A stretch of DNA of 64,000 nucleotides from NCBI RefSeq assembly GCF_003369575.1, contig NZ_PIOC01000001.1, positions 310,001 through 374,000 of the forward strand. Direction: 5' to 3'. The notes below the pieces were generated by a model. The model was not told the DNA's origin, searched no databases, and saw only the letters and a program-made list of their open reading frames with translations. Source of the stretch: Oceanobacillus arenosus. Lineage in GTDB: Bacteria > Bacillota > Bacilli > Bacillales > Amphibacillaceae. Every line of letters starts with the position of its first letter. The stretch's first letter is position 1. This document shows positions 25,008-32,465 of this stretch, in pieces. The position numbers and the translations under genes are program-made.

Positions 25008-25267
25008 TTTGTACCCTCTTTCGATTCATTACATTTTTCTATCTTACATCATACTCCATATGGGGTACAGTAGCAAATGGTTATTGATTTTTTAAAAAGA
25101 AAATAATAGCTGTCAATACTGCGGTTTAAGACATGAACTAATATAAGGGAAATGAATGCAGTTTATTGAGGGTTTCGAAGCTACTTTAGGCGAAGGAGAA
25201 AGAGAGGATTCCGCTAATTAAAGGTATTTTTATTGTAGTAAGGAAACCTCTTGCTGCATACCGATTC

Positions 25268-25427
25268 CTGGTGATATATTTTTTCTCCTGCCGATATTCT
25301 GGCGTTCTTGCTGATTTAATGCTTCTCCTGCTGATATTCCAGCCCTCTTGCTGATTTACTTTTTCTCCCGCTGATATTCCAGCCCTCTTGCTGATTTAAT
25401 GCTTCTTCTGCCGATATCCTGGCGCTA
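25268..25427. repeat. Tandem repeat, 40 bp x 4, same family as 62041-62370
   Basis: Units of 40 bp, each made of two ~20-bp halves centred on CTGCCGATATT and TTGCTGATTTA, are read at 25268, 25308, 25348 and 25388 (last unit complete at 25427). Since 40 is not a multiple of three no reading frame persists. The rest of 25008-25267 holds nothing I can support. Confidence 0.85.
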
Positions 25428-25444
25428 CGCAATCCCCTATACAT

Positions 25445-26431
25445 TCACCTTAATTTTAGCACATTAATTTCCGGGGAATTTAAAAATCGAAAGTTAAAAA
25501 ATGAAATGGCATCACTACTGCCAAGACCCGCACTTACATATTGCTTCGTTCCCTCATAATCCCAAAGTCCCATTACACGATCACTTGGAGGGAAGAAGCT
25601 ATTTGGCTCATACCAGGGCTCGGGGACAAATAATGCCCCAAGTATAGGTAAACGGATTTGTCCCCCATGATAATGCCCGGCCATGATTAAATCATAATCC
25701 CCCCAGCCCATACCAGGACTCTCTTTTATCGAATCCATTCTAACATCTGGGATGGGATAATGATTCAGGGCAATCACTAGATCGGTTGGTTGAATACTGT
25801 CTAGTTCCTTCATTTCATCCCATAACTTCTCCTGATAATTAAGATACACTTCTGATAAGGCATAATCAGGCTGGACAATGCCATTTGTTCTGCCTAAATA
25901 CTTTGGATCCCTGATTATCGAAAGCTCGAAATTGGCAAAGTAAACTGTTGCGTCCCCCACTAAAACTTTATCAACAGATTCAAGCAGCTCAACACCCCTT
26001 GCTTCCATCTCAGTAATAAAAGCACTCTTTTTCACATCTTGCCCTACCACATAACTATCTGGATCCGTATTGCCAGGCACAAACCACGCGTTCTCTTTAT
26101 TTCTAATTCCATCAATAAGGGAATAAAAAGGTTCATAATTCACACTCTCTACACTATCGAGCACGTCACCAGTAAAAACGATTGCATCATAATCAATCGC
26201 ATTGATCGTTGGAATTAGTTCTGATTGATTTTCACCAAACGCTTTTTCATGCAGGTCACTAATTTGGAGGATTCGAAAACCCTTAAGCTGCTCTGGCAAA
26301 TGATCAATAACAATCTCCTCTTCCACGACAATGAATCGGCGATTATCCCAAATAGTATAGATTGCTAATATGATGAAAGTTAATACGACAAGGGTACATA
26401 AGCTTTTCAACAGCCTAGACATATTCATCAT
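25445..26431 (-). CDS. Membrane-anchored metallophosphoesterase (YkuE-like)
   Basis: A 328-residue protein with one N-terminal membrane helix (~8-27) and a calcineurin-type phosphoesterase domain: ISDLHE, FTGDVLD, VPGNTD, LNHYPIPD and GHYHGGQIRLP supply the dimetal ligands. The usual GNH is GNT here. Its start overlaps the end of the cut-down cyclase paralogue, with no independent ribosome site, so it is translated by coupling. Bacillus homologues act on lipids or nucleotides at the membrane; it may belong to the lasso unit by transcription only. Confidence 0.85.
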   Translation of the reverse strand: MMNMSRLLKSLCTLVVLTFIILAIYTIWDNRRFIVVEEEIVIDHLPEQLKGFRILQISDLHEKAFGENQSELIPTINAIDYDAIVFTGDVLDSVESVNYEPFYSLIDGIRNKENAWFVPGNTDPDSYVVGQDVKKSAFITEMEARGVELLESVDKVLVGDATVYFANFELSIIRDPKYLGRTNGIVQPDYALSEVYLNYQEKLWDEMKELDSIQPTDLVIALNHYPIPDVRMDSIKESPGMGWGDYDLIMAGHYHGGQIRLPILGALFVPEPWYEPNSFFPPSDRVMGLWDYEGTKQYVSAGLGSSDAISFFNFRFLNSPEINVLKLR

Positions 26432-27137
26432 ATGAACTCGATTTCGTTCTCCTACTGCCTTTAACGTTCTGCTTATGATACAAGGAAATTTCTAGTTGAT
26501 TCTCCATTAGCGTAATCACATATCCGGGTGGAATTTGCATAATTTGCTCATACGGCGTGATAAAGAGGTCTGCTTCACTCACCCTTGGCTCATTATCATT
26601 TGCGAAGGTCGCAAACCATTGGTCATTAAACTTACTATCTACATAAGGAAGTGTCAGCAGAGGGGCAATGCTTGTGCAAAAAGCAAAGGTCTCTTGATTA
26701 TGAAAATAATATAGTGGCTCTTCCCTTTCATAACCAATTGCTCCAAAAAGCATTTCCTCACTATCATCCCATATTGCGAATATGAACTTTCCAACGAGGA
26801 AGTCCGGACAATCCCTTCCCCACTTTTGATACGCCTTAAGAATCAATTGCCCATCCTGAACAGTCTTTCGTTCTACTTCTTCAATCCCTAAACGGTCAAA
26901 TAATTCCTCCCTGTTATCAAGATGAACATCAGCAGTAATCGCCATTTTCCTTTCCACATCAACATATGGTAAGGTTTCCCCTAATTTAGGAACTACACAC
27001 CCGAGGAAAATCTGCTTTTGTTGCCAGATGATTGCTTCATCCCAGGGGTGAATATTGATTGCTTTCATCAACTCAAATCCATGGTTACCAGGTGCTTCTA
27101 CATTATTCAATTGAACAATTCCGGCGATTGCAGGCAT
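26415..27137 (-). CDS. Stand-alone glutaminase-like domain, paralogue of the lasso cyclase N-terminus
   Basis: A 240-residue protein that aligns along its whole length with the first ~240 residues of the cyclase at 32466 (MPAIAGI/MSAIAGI, QLILKAYQKWG/QLILLAYQKWG, PLLTLP). It stops at the point where the ATP-pyrophosphatase (synthetase) domain begins, so it has no cyclase activity of its own. The N-terminal Cys of true class II amidotransferases is absent (Pro follows Met). Own RBS AAAGGAG and a SinR-like box upstream argue for a maintained gene rather than a stub. Role unknown: perhaps a precursor-binding or decoy subunit. Confidence 0.75.
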   Translation of the reverse strand: MPAIAGIVQLNNVEAPGNHGFELMKAINIHPWDEAIIWQQKQIFLGCVVPKLGETLPYVDVERKMAITADVHLDNREELFDRLGIEEVERKTVQDGQLILKAYQKWGRDCPDFLVGKFIFAIWDDSEEMLFGAIGYEREEPLYYFHNQETFAFCTSIAPLLTLPYVDSKFNDQWFATFANDNEPRVSEADLFITPYEQIMQIPPGYVITLMENQLEISLYHKQNVKGSRRTKSSSYDEYV

Positions 27138-27167
27138 AATGATTAACTCCTTTTATTTGATAACTTC

Positions 27168-27183
27168 GTTCATTAAAAAGAAC
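27168..27183 (-). promoter_or_regulatory. SinR-like box upstream of the cyclase paralogue
   Basis: GTTCATTAAAAAGAAC: a 16-bp dyad with GTTC/GAAC ends, 31 bp before the start of the gene at 26415-27137. It differs by one base from the box at 57699. Confidence 0.6.
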
Positions 27184-27245
27184 GTTGAATTCACAATAAA
27201 ACCCTATTGACTAATAATAGGGTTTGGAAGTAGACCTAATTCAAC
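27184..27245 (-). terminator. Terminator after the lasso exporter gene
   Basis: AAACCCTATT (27199-27208) and AATAGGGTTT (27216-27225) form a perfect stem followed on the minus strand by TATTGTG. An outer pair, GTTGAATT (27184-27191) and AATTCAAC (27238-27245), extends it to a cruciform-like structure. Confidence 0.75.
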
Positions 27246-27246
27246 G

Positions 27247-29043
27247 CTACTGAATTGCTTGTATTTGATTGCGTAATAGATTACTAAACATACTTGCCTT
27301 TTCATTCGATAGCTGGTCAAATCCACCCTGTTGGATGATTTCCCCTTCTTCAAGCACAACTACTTGATCTGCATTTCTGATTGTCGATAATCGGTGTGCA
27401 ATGACGATAATTGTCATCTTTCCTTTTAATCGTTCTAATGCCTGCTGTATTTTCGCCTCATTTTCCGTATCAAGTGCACTTGTTGCTTCATCTAATACTA
27501 GAATGGATGGCTCTCTTAGGATTGCACGAGCTAATACGAGCCGTTGTCTTTCCCCACCTGAAAGCTTGATTCCACGATCACCTATTAGTGAATCTAGCCG
27601 ATCTGGCAATTTGCGAACAAATTCAGCTGCAGAGGAAAATTCTAATGCCTCCCACATTTGCGCTTCACTTGCATTCGGTACTACTAATAATAAATTTTCT
27701 CTAATACTGACATTAAACAGAAATGGATCCTGTGGTACATAACTAATCGCTCGCCTTAACGATAAAAGATTGTCCGCTGTTAATGGCTTCCCATCGATTA
27801 ACACCTGCCCTGATTCAGGTTGATTTAAGCCCATTAATAAATCAATTAACGTACTTTTCCCTGCGCCAGAACGGCCGACGAACGCTGTCATTTGATTCGC
27901 TGGGACAACGAGATTAATCCCTCTCAATGCATAATGGGGTCCGTTTTGGTTGTAACGGAAGGAGACCCTCTCACACTGAATGTGGTGCCTAATATCCAGC
28001 GGCGTAATCTGCTCATCGGTTTGTGCTTCAAATTCTTTAGCAGCTAAACTCTCATGCTGCAAGGCTTTAACTGCTCTAAATGCCGGAATGGTTGTTGCAA
28101 TTTGTTCCATCGATCCTTGAATTCCAGCAACCCTTGGCCATAACCTGGAAAAGATGATAATCACTAGCATCAATTGACCTGCCTGAGCACTAAACATGTT
28201 AATTGCGATATAAATAAATAACGCAATAAATATTGCCGATGCAACCTTATAATATAATTGCGATGTAGTCTTTAACTTCGTGTATTCAAGCTGTTCATTT
28301 TGCATCTGTTCGGTGATATTGTTATACCAATTTATTCTTGAATCTTCTAATGAATTGCTTTTAATATCCTTGATGCCGTTAACCTGATCTGTTATTCCTG
28401 CAAGGAAACTTCTTCCTAATTCAAAATTCCGATTTCCAAGCGCTAATGACTGCTTCAAAAATTTCCGATTAAAGAAGATTAGAATTAACCCGCAGAGCAA
28501 GACAAATATGGTGATGGTCGGTGAAAGCCAAAAGGCAAGACCAATCTGGATTAAGGTAAAGACAATGGCAGCGACAAATTGCAAAACGGAATACGTTCCC
28601 GCACTTGTCCGAGCAATTTCCGATGTTAATATATTAAGAAGGTCGGATTTTCGATGTTTAATGAAAAAATCCCAATTTGCATGGAGCAAAGAACGATAGG
28701 TTTCAAGACGCATATACCTTAAAAATCCATGCTGAATCATCGCGTTTTTAATCGTTAGCTGCCGATTGACGACATTTTGACCGATAACAACAACAAGATA
28801 GATGACTAAAATTATTGGGAGTCCTAAAGAACTTGGAATAATCTCTAGAAAGCCAAACATACTTAATAATGGCGAGCTTTCCCCACCTAAATCGATTATC
28901 CCGCTCATGCTAATTAAAGGAACTAATAATAAGATACCAATCCCTTCTAATAACCCAATTGCAGTCATGGAAAATAAATTGATATAAAGGATTTTTCCAG
29001 AATACTGGTGAATTTGCTTCAAAAAGTAAACGACATGCTTCAT
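27247..29043 (-). CDS. Lasso peptide exporter, ABC transporter with fused membrane and ATPase domains
   Basis: A 598-residue half-transporter: about six membrane helices in residues 15-310, then an ATPase with Walker A GRSGAGKST (~392), signature LSGGERQ and Walker B LVLDEATSALD. This is the McjD type that exports the mature lasso peptide and can give self-immunity. It follows the nucleotidyltransferase gene by 12 nt and ends the main lasso operon just before a terminator. Confidence 0.88.
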   Translation of the reverse strand: MKHVVYFLKQIHQYSGKILYINLFSMTAIGLLEGIGILLLVPLISMSGIIDLGGESSPLLSMFGFLEIIPSSLGLPIILVIYLVVVIGQNVVNRQLTIKNAMIQHGFLRYMRLETYRSLLHANWDFFIKHRKSDLLNILTSEIARTSAGTYSVLQFVAAIVFTLIQIGLAFWLSPTITIFVLLCGLILIFFNRKFLKQSLALGNRNFELGRSFLAGITDQVNGIKDIKSNSLEDSRINWYNNITEQMQNEQLEYTKLKTTSQLYYKVASAIFIALFIYIAINMFSAQAGQLMLVIIIFSRLWPRVAGIQGSMEQIATTIPAFRAVKALQHESLAAKEFEAQTDEQITPLDIRHHIQCERVSFRYNQNGPHYALRGINLVVPANQMTAFVGRSGAGKSTLIDLLMGLNQPESGQVLIDGKPLTADNLLSLRRAISYVPQDPFLFNVSIRENLLLVVPNASEAQMWEALEFSSAAEFVRKLPDRLDSLIGDRGIKLSGGERQRLVLARAILREPSILVLDEATSALDTENEAKIQQALERLKGKMTIIVIAHRLSTIRNADQVVVLEEGEIIQQGGFDQLSNEKASMFSNLLRNQIQAIQ

Positions 29044-29055
29044 TTGTTCGTCCTC

Positions 29056-30246
29056 CTAGGTTAAAGCCTGCCCCCTTGACTTCCTCCATGCCCATAAAAA
29101 CGGTCGCAGCGGAAAATAGAGAAAATGTAAGGGCATTGGTAAAGGTAATGTGTCACGATCTTCAGGATACGGATATAGAAAGCTTAAGATGAAAATGCAT
29201 TTCTGCTGGAATGACATTAAAGCAAATAAATTCTGCTTATGATACCTTGCAACACTTTCCGGAACTGGGTCCGTATGTAAATTGACCATGCTTTCTAGAT
29301 AGAAAATCGCTCCTTGCGCTAGATTTCTTGATCTTTCCCCATTACACAACAATCCCATATTCGAAGGAAGCCTCGTATGAAAAAGCTCTGAAGCAAGGAT
29401 AAGCGTCTGTCCCCCGATATGAAGCGAACGATAGTCTTTCAATATCTGAAGCACCCTTTCTTCGTCCAGCTTCTGACCGACCAGCTGATGAATATCAAGG
29501 AGCCAACGAATTCTTGACCACCCGTGACGGGCACCATGTGCAGTAAGAAATAGAAACAAATCCGACTTACTTAATAAATATACGGGTTGATTTGTAATAC
29601 TGCTCTTCCTTCTTCTTTCCCATAATTTCGCAAAGCTTGGTTCCTTAGCCGGTCCTGGACTTAGACGCCAATGGATTTCCACTTTAATTTTCTTAATCGG
29701 ATGGATAAAGGTGATATGATGATGACGCCATTTCCAGTCATTCAAAACTGTTTTAATATAGTCATCTTTTTCGTACCCGTACGCAACAAGAATTTCCTCC
29801 GCAAGATGAAGCTGTTCAATTGGGATAAGCACATCCAAGTCACTCGAAGTTCGGAGCGAAATATCACCATATAAGTCATGCGCTAGTGCAGGTCCCTTTA
29901 ATTGAAGAAGCGGTATTTCACGAGCTGCAAACAGCTTCGATACCTGTTCCATTTCCGCTGTTAGAAATAGCATTTGAAAGGTATTCTGCTTATAATGCTT
30001 CGATATTGTCTCGACCACATAATCTGGAATCTGCTTGTCATTTGCCAATTTAAGCTTAGAGTGAAGCACTGGATACACACGGTGATGCATTGCTAAGTCG
30101 ATAAAAAGATTCCAATCGACATCACGGAATAGGGTTTGGTCAATTGCCACTACATCGCTCGAATAATCGCTTTTTAGTATTTCTAAAATTAACTTCAATT
30201 CCTTTGGTATACTTTTTAGATTTAACTGATTAACCACTGCTTTCAC
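29056..30246 (-). CDS. Nucleotidyltransferase-family protein of the lasso cluster (NTP_transf_5)
   Basis: A 396-residue protein with LKGPALAHDLYG and RTSSDLDVLIP, where the DxD pair fits a nucleotidyltransferase active site (pfam14907, uncharacterised nucleotidyltransferase). Such genes recur in paeninodin-like lasso clusters of Bacillales, where they are thought to nucleotidylate or otherwise tailor the peptide, probably after phosphorylation. GTG start at 30246 with GAGGG just upstream; 5 nt after the B2 stop. Confidence 0.82.
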   Translation of the reverse strand: MKAVVNQLNLKSIPKELKLILEILKSDYSSDVVAIDQTLFRDVDWNLFIDLAMHHRVYPVLHSKLKLANDKQIPDYVVETISKHYKQNTFQMLFLTAEMEQVSKLFAAREIPLLQLKGPALAHDLYGDISLRTSSDLDVLIPIEQLHLAEEILVAYGYEKDDYIKTVLNDWKWRHHHITFIHPIKKIKVEIHWRLSPGPAKEPSFAKLWERRRKSSITNQPVYLLSKSDLFLFLTAHGARHGWSRIRWLLDIHQLVGQKLDEERVLQILKDYRSLHIGGQTLILASELFHTRLPSNMGLLCNGERSRNLAQGAIFYLESMVNLHTDPVPESVARYHKQNLFALMSFQQKCIFILSFLYPYPEDRDTLPLPMPLHFLYFPLRPFLWAWRKSRGQALT

Positions 30247-30251
30247 CCTCT

Positions 30252-30704
30252 TTACATTCCTGATTCGATTCTTTTTGCAAATTTATTAACAACCGTAAAT
30301 CTCTCCATCCCCTCTGAACCTGTTACATAAAAAGGGCCGCTACGTAACCATGCATGTGCGATAAATTCCCCTTTTTCATCTTTTGCAGTACCCAAATATA
30401 GCGTGCTCTCGATTTGACGCCTTTCCAACATTTTCATTGCAGCAATAGCCTTTACAAGACATTGGCTTTCCCAAAAGGTATACCGGCTCATTAGATGAAT
30501 TGCTTGTGAAATACCCATTAATGCCTCCTTTTCGGAAGCATTAAGGGCAAAGGTCGTTTCCGCCATTTTATTGCCTAATGAAGGTGCAATTTTAGAAAAT
30601 GGACGCCCCTTTAGAAATCGCGCCAAAGCTAAATAAAAATAGGATTCAAATAAGAGCATTTTTGTTTGAATACTAAATGATATAAAGGTTCGAAACTTTT
30701 TCAA
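30252..30704 (-). CDS. Lasso leader peptidase B2, transglutaminase-like
   Basis: A 150-residue stand-alone peptidase. The catalytic Cys is in WESQCLVKAIA (~85) and His in FIAHAWLRSG (~117), in the usual McjB C-terminal-domain order; no obvious Asp follows in the expected place (GPFYVTG). It removes the leader after being delivered by B1. TTG start at 30704 behind GGGGGAG. Confidence 0.88.
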   Translation of the reverse strand: MKKFRTFISFSIQTKMLLFESYFYLALARFLKGRPFSKIAPSLGNKMAETTFALNASEKEALMGISQAIHLMSRYTFWESQCLVKAIAAMKMLERRQIESTLYLGTAKDEKGEFIAHAWLRSGPFYVTGSEGMERFTVVNKFAKRIESGM

Positions 30705-30729
30705 ATGGACTCCCCCTCTCTAATTGCCT

Positions 30730-31029
30730 TTATGAACGTTCAGTAATTTCTATCAACCCTTCACCTAGTAATTTCTCTAAAAAAGAAACGACTTGTTCAC
30801 TACATGTATCACGTCCTATGTCATATTGGGTCACTAATGCAGCAACTACTTTTTCAATGGTAATCGGTTGATTGATATGCTCCCAGATTTCACCGCCGAT
30901 TTCACCTAAATTATAGTATTTTCCATTTTGAATACTGAGCATTACTTTTTCCCCGTCCATATCACTGACAATATTCCCCTCTACTTGATTGACCACATGC
31001 TGTTTTGATAGCCGATGATATTTAATCAT
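30730..31029 (-). CDS. Lasso B1 protein, PqqD-like RiPP recognition element
   Basis: A 99-residue PqqD-type winged-helix domain (GEKVMLSIQNGKYYNLGEIGGEIWEHI) that binds the leader peptide and presents it to B2 and the cyclase. Separate B1 and B2 genes are standard in Firmicutes and actinobacterial lasso clusters. Its ATG overlaps the kinase TGA (ATGA). Confidence 0.9.
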   Translation of the reverse strand: MIKYHRLSKQHVVNQVEGNIVSDMDGEKVMLSIQNGKYYNLGEIGGEIWEHINQPITIEKVVAALVTQYDIGRDTCSEQVVSFLEKLLGEGLIEITERS

Positions 31030-31964
31030 GTATTTGTCACTCCTTTACTTATCTTTGATAAGACTAAATCTACTAACTCATGCGCTGAAAATCGCGTTGT
31101 CGGACGACGCAATTGGAAAATTTCGAGATGTTGCATCATTTTTGCTGACATGTTGAAATGCCATTCCATTAAACCTGCAATTGTTACGATAAAATTGCGA
31201 TATGTATGACAATATAAGGTGTAAAAACGTTCCATGTTCTGAATAGGCATAATAGAAATTTCATCACTATCGGTTTTAATTAATTCGAATACACCTGCAA
31301 GTGGCGTCGGTTCATTTGTAAACTGCACAGAAACTGGAACAGCAAATTTCGTTTCCCGTTCAATAATTGGTCGAAACCCGCTTGATTCAATCCCAAATTG
31401 TTGCAAGCTTTCCAACCATAGTTTTTGCTGTGGATATGCAGGTGTCGCCATTGGTATGTTATCCACAGATAATGTAACAGGAATTATATCATCACTTAAA
31501 AGATGATACCCACGCTTTAGAAATGCAGAGGCAAGTGTCGATTTTCCTGCCCCAGAGTCACCAACAATGGCATATGCCTTTCCATCAATTGCAATCGCAC
31601 TACCGTGTAATGGGAGGATTCGCCTTTGTAGCAATACTGCTCCCATGCATGTTCCGAGGATATATAGACGAAGTTGATCTTCATGAGTACCTTCAATTGA
31701 ATCTACTAAAATTTCGTTCCCATTCTTTATTAAAAAAATTGCAACGTCGGGAACTTGGAATAAAACTAGATTTTCTTTCACTACAAAGTATCGACTCGCA
31801 GTGGATAATTTGGACCATATTAGTGATAAATTGGCTTTACTAACAGTAATGTCAGCTTTACCTACTACCATTTTTAGTTCGGGTAATTCTGGAAATGGTA
31901 GTTCACTGGAAATATTATATCCAAAGGCTGTATATAGCGCCTTTTTGGTAGTAGCGACCATCAT
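31026..31964 (-). CDS. HPr-kinase-like lasso peptide kinase
   Basis: A 312-residue protein. The C-terminal half has the HPrK P-loop GDSGAGKST (~139) preceded by LPLHGSAIAIDG and followed by LLSDDIIPV, the conserved HPrK acidic motif. In paeninodin-type clusters this homologue phosphorylates the side chain of the C-terminal Ser of the precursor. Both precursors in this window end in Ser, which fits. Start at 31964 or the adjacent ATG 31961; GGGGAG upstream. Confidence 0.9.
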   Translation of the reverse strand: MMVATTKKALYTAFGYNISSELPFPELPELKMVVGKADITVSKANLSLIWSKLSTASRYFVVKENLVLFQVPDVAIFLIKNGNEILVDSIEGTHEDQLRLYILGTCMGAVLLQRRILPLHGSAIAIDGKAYAIVGDSGAGKSTLASAFLKRGYHLLSDDIIPVTLSVDNIPMATPAYPQQKLWLESLQQFGIESSGFRPIIERETKFAVPVSVQFTNEPTPLAGVFELIKTDSDEISIMPIQNMERFYTLYCHTYRNFIVTIAGLMEWHFNMSAKMMQHLEIFQLRRPTTRFSAHELVDLVLSKISKGVTNT

Positions 31965-31984
31965 GTTCTCCCCTTTCCTTTATT

Positions 31985-32100
31985 AATTTATCTACATTCC
32001 GTTAACATACTATGTAAATGCTTTGCAATCTCTTCGCTTTCATTAAAATGACCGATGACATCCTTTATAAATTGTAATCATTTGAAATCTCAGTATTGTT
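31985..32100 (-). pseudogene. Possible frameshifted small ORF in the kinase leader
   Basis: On the minus strand a 12-codon frame (GTG...VNNTEISNDYNL, stop near 32062) abuts, in another frame, a protein-like segment KDVIGHFNESEEIAKHLHS ending near 31999. Joined by a single frameshift they would make a peptide of ~38 residues. No ribosome site is visible. Not recognised; it could be a relic of a small lasso-cluster gene. Confidence 0.25.
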
Positions 32101-32191
32101 CACTATAAAGAACGATATATTAAAAAATTACCCTCTACATTCATATCCTGTTGGTGGATGATATTATTAGCTTTTGTTCTCTATAACGAAT
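32098..32191 (-). promoter_or_regulatory. Two SinR-like boxes in the kinase upstream region
   Basis: GTTCACTATAAAGAAC (32098-32113) and GTTCTCTATAACGAAT (32176-32191) both fit GTTC-NN-TATA-NN-GAAC (12/12 and 11/12). A TTGACA (32227-32232, minus strand) lies just upstream and could be the -35 of a secondary promoter for the kinase-to-exporter genes. Confidence 0.6.
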
Positions 32192-32250
32192 ATTATATTA
32201 TTAATTTACCACCCTTTATTATGTAGTGTCAACCCTAAATGAATTACTTA

Positions 32251-32299
32251 AGAAAAAATGTGATAAGACATGATATTAAATGATTCAGGTCTTATCACC
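32251..32299 (-). terminator. Terminator/attenuator directly after the lasso precursor gene
   Basis: GTGATAAGAC (32260-32269) and GTCTTATCAC (32289-32298) form a perfect 10-bp stem with a 19-nt loop; on the minus strand it is followed by ATTTTTTC. It would make precursor transcript abundant relative to the enzymes downstream. Confidence 0.82.
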
Positions 32300-32315
32300 A
32301 TATTCTTCATAATAA

Positions 32316-32453
32316 TTAGCTGTAATTAACCACATCGTGTTCATGGGCGTCTGGGTCAGGTTGAACATCATCTGGAGTTCGTATTCCTGGGCCTGCCATA
32401 GTCATATTAATATCAAGTACTTCTAATGTAGGCATGTTCCATTCCTTTTTCAT
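32316..32453 (-). CDS. Lasso peptide precursor (paeninodin family)
   Basis: A 45-residue peptide too short for most gene callers. RBS AAGGAGG is 7 nt before ATG 32453. Leader MKKEWNMPTLEVLDINMTM has the conserved YxxPxL-like region (WNMPTL) for the B1 protein and Thr at -2. The 26-residue core starts AGPGIRTPD and ends DVVNYS: Ala1 and Asp9 can form the 9-membered isopeptide ring (core Asp10 is an alternative), and the C-terminal Ser26 is the expected kinase target. It lies 12 nt after the cyclase gene, which is an unusual order. Confidence 0.93.
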   Translation of the reverse strand: MKKEWNMPTLEVLDINMTMAGPGIRTPDDVQPDPDAHEHDVVNYS

Positions 32454-32465
32454 GGTATCACCTCC

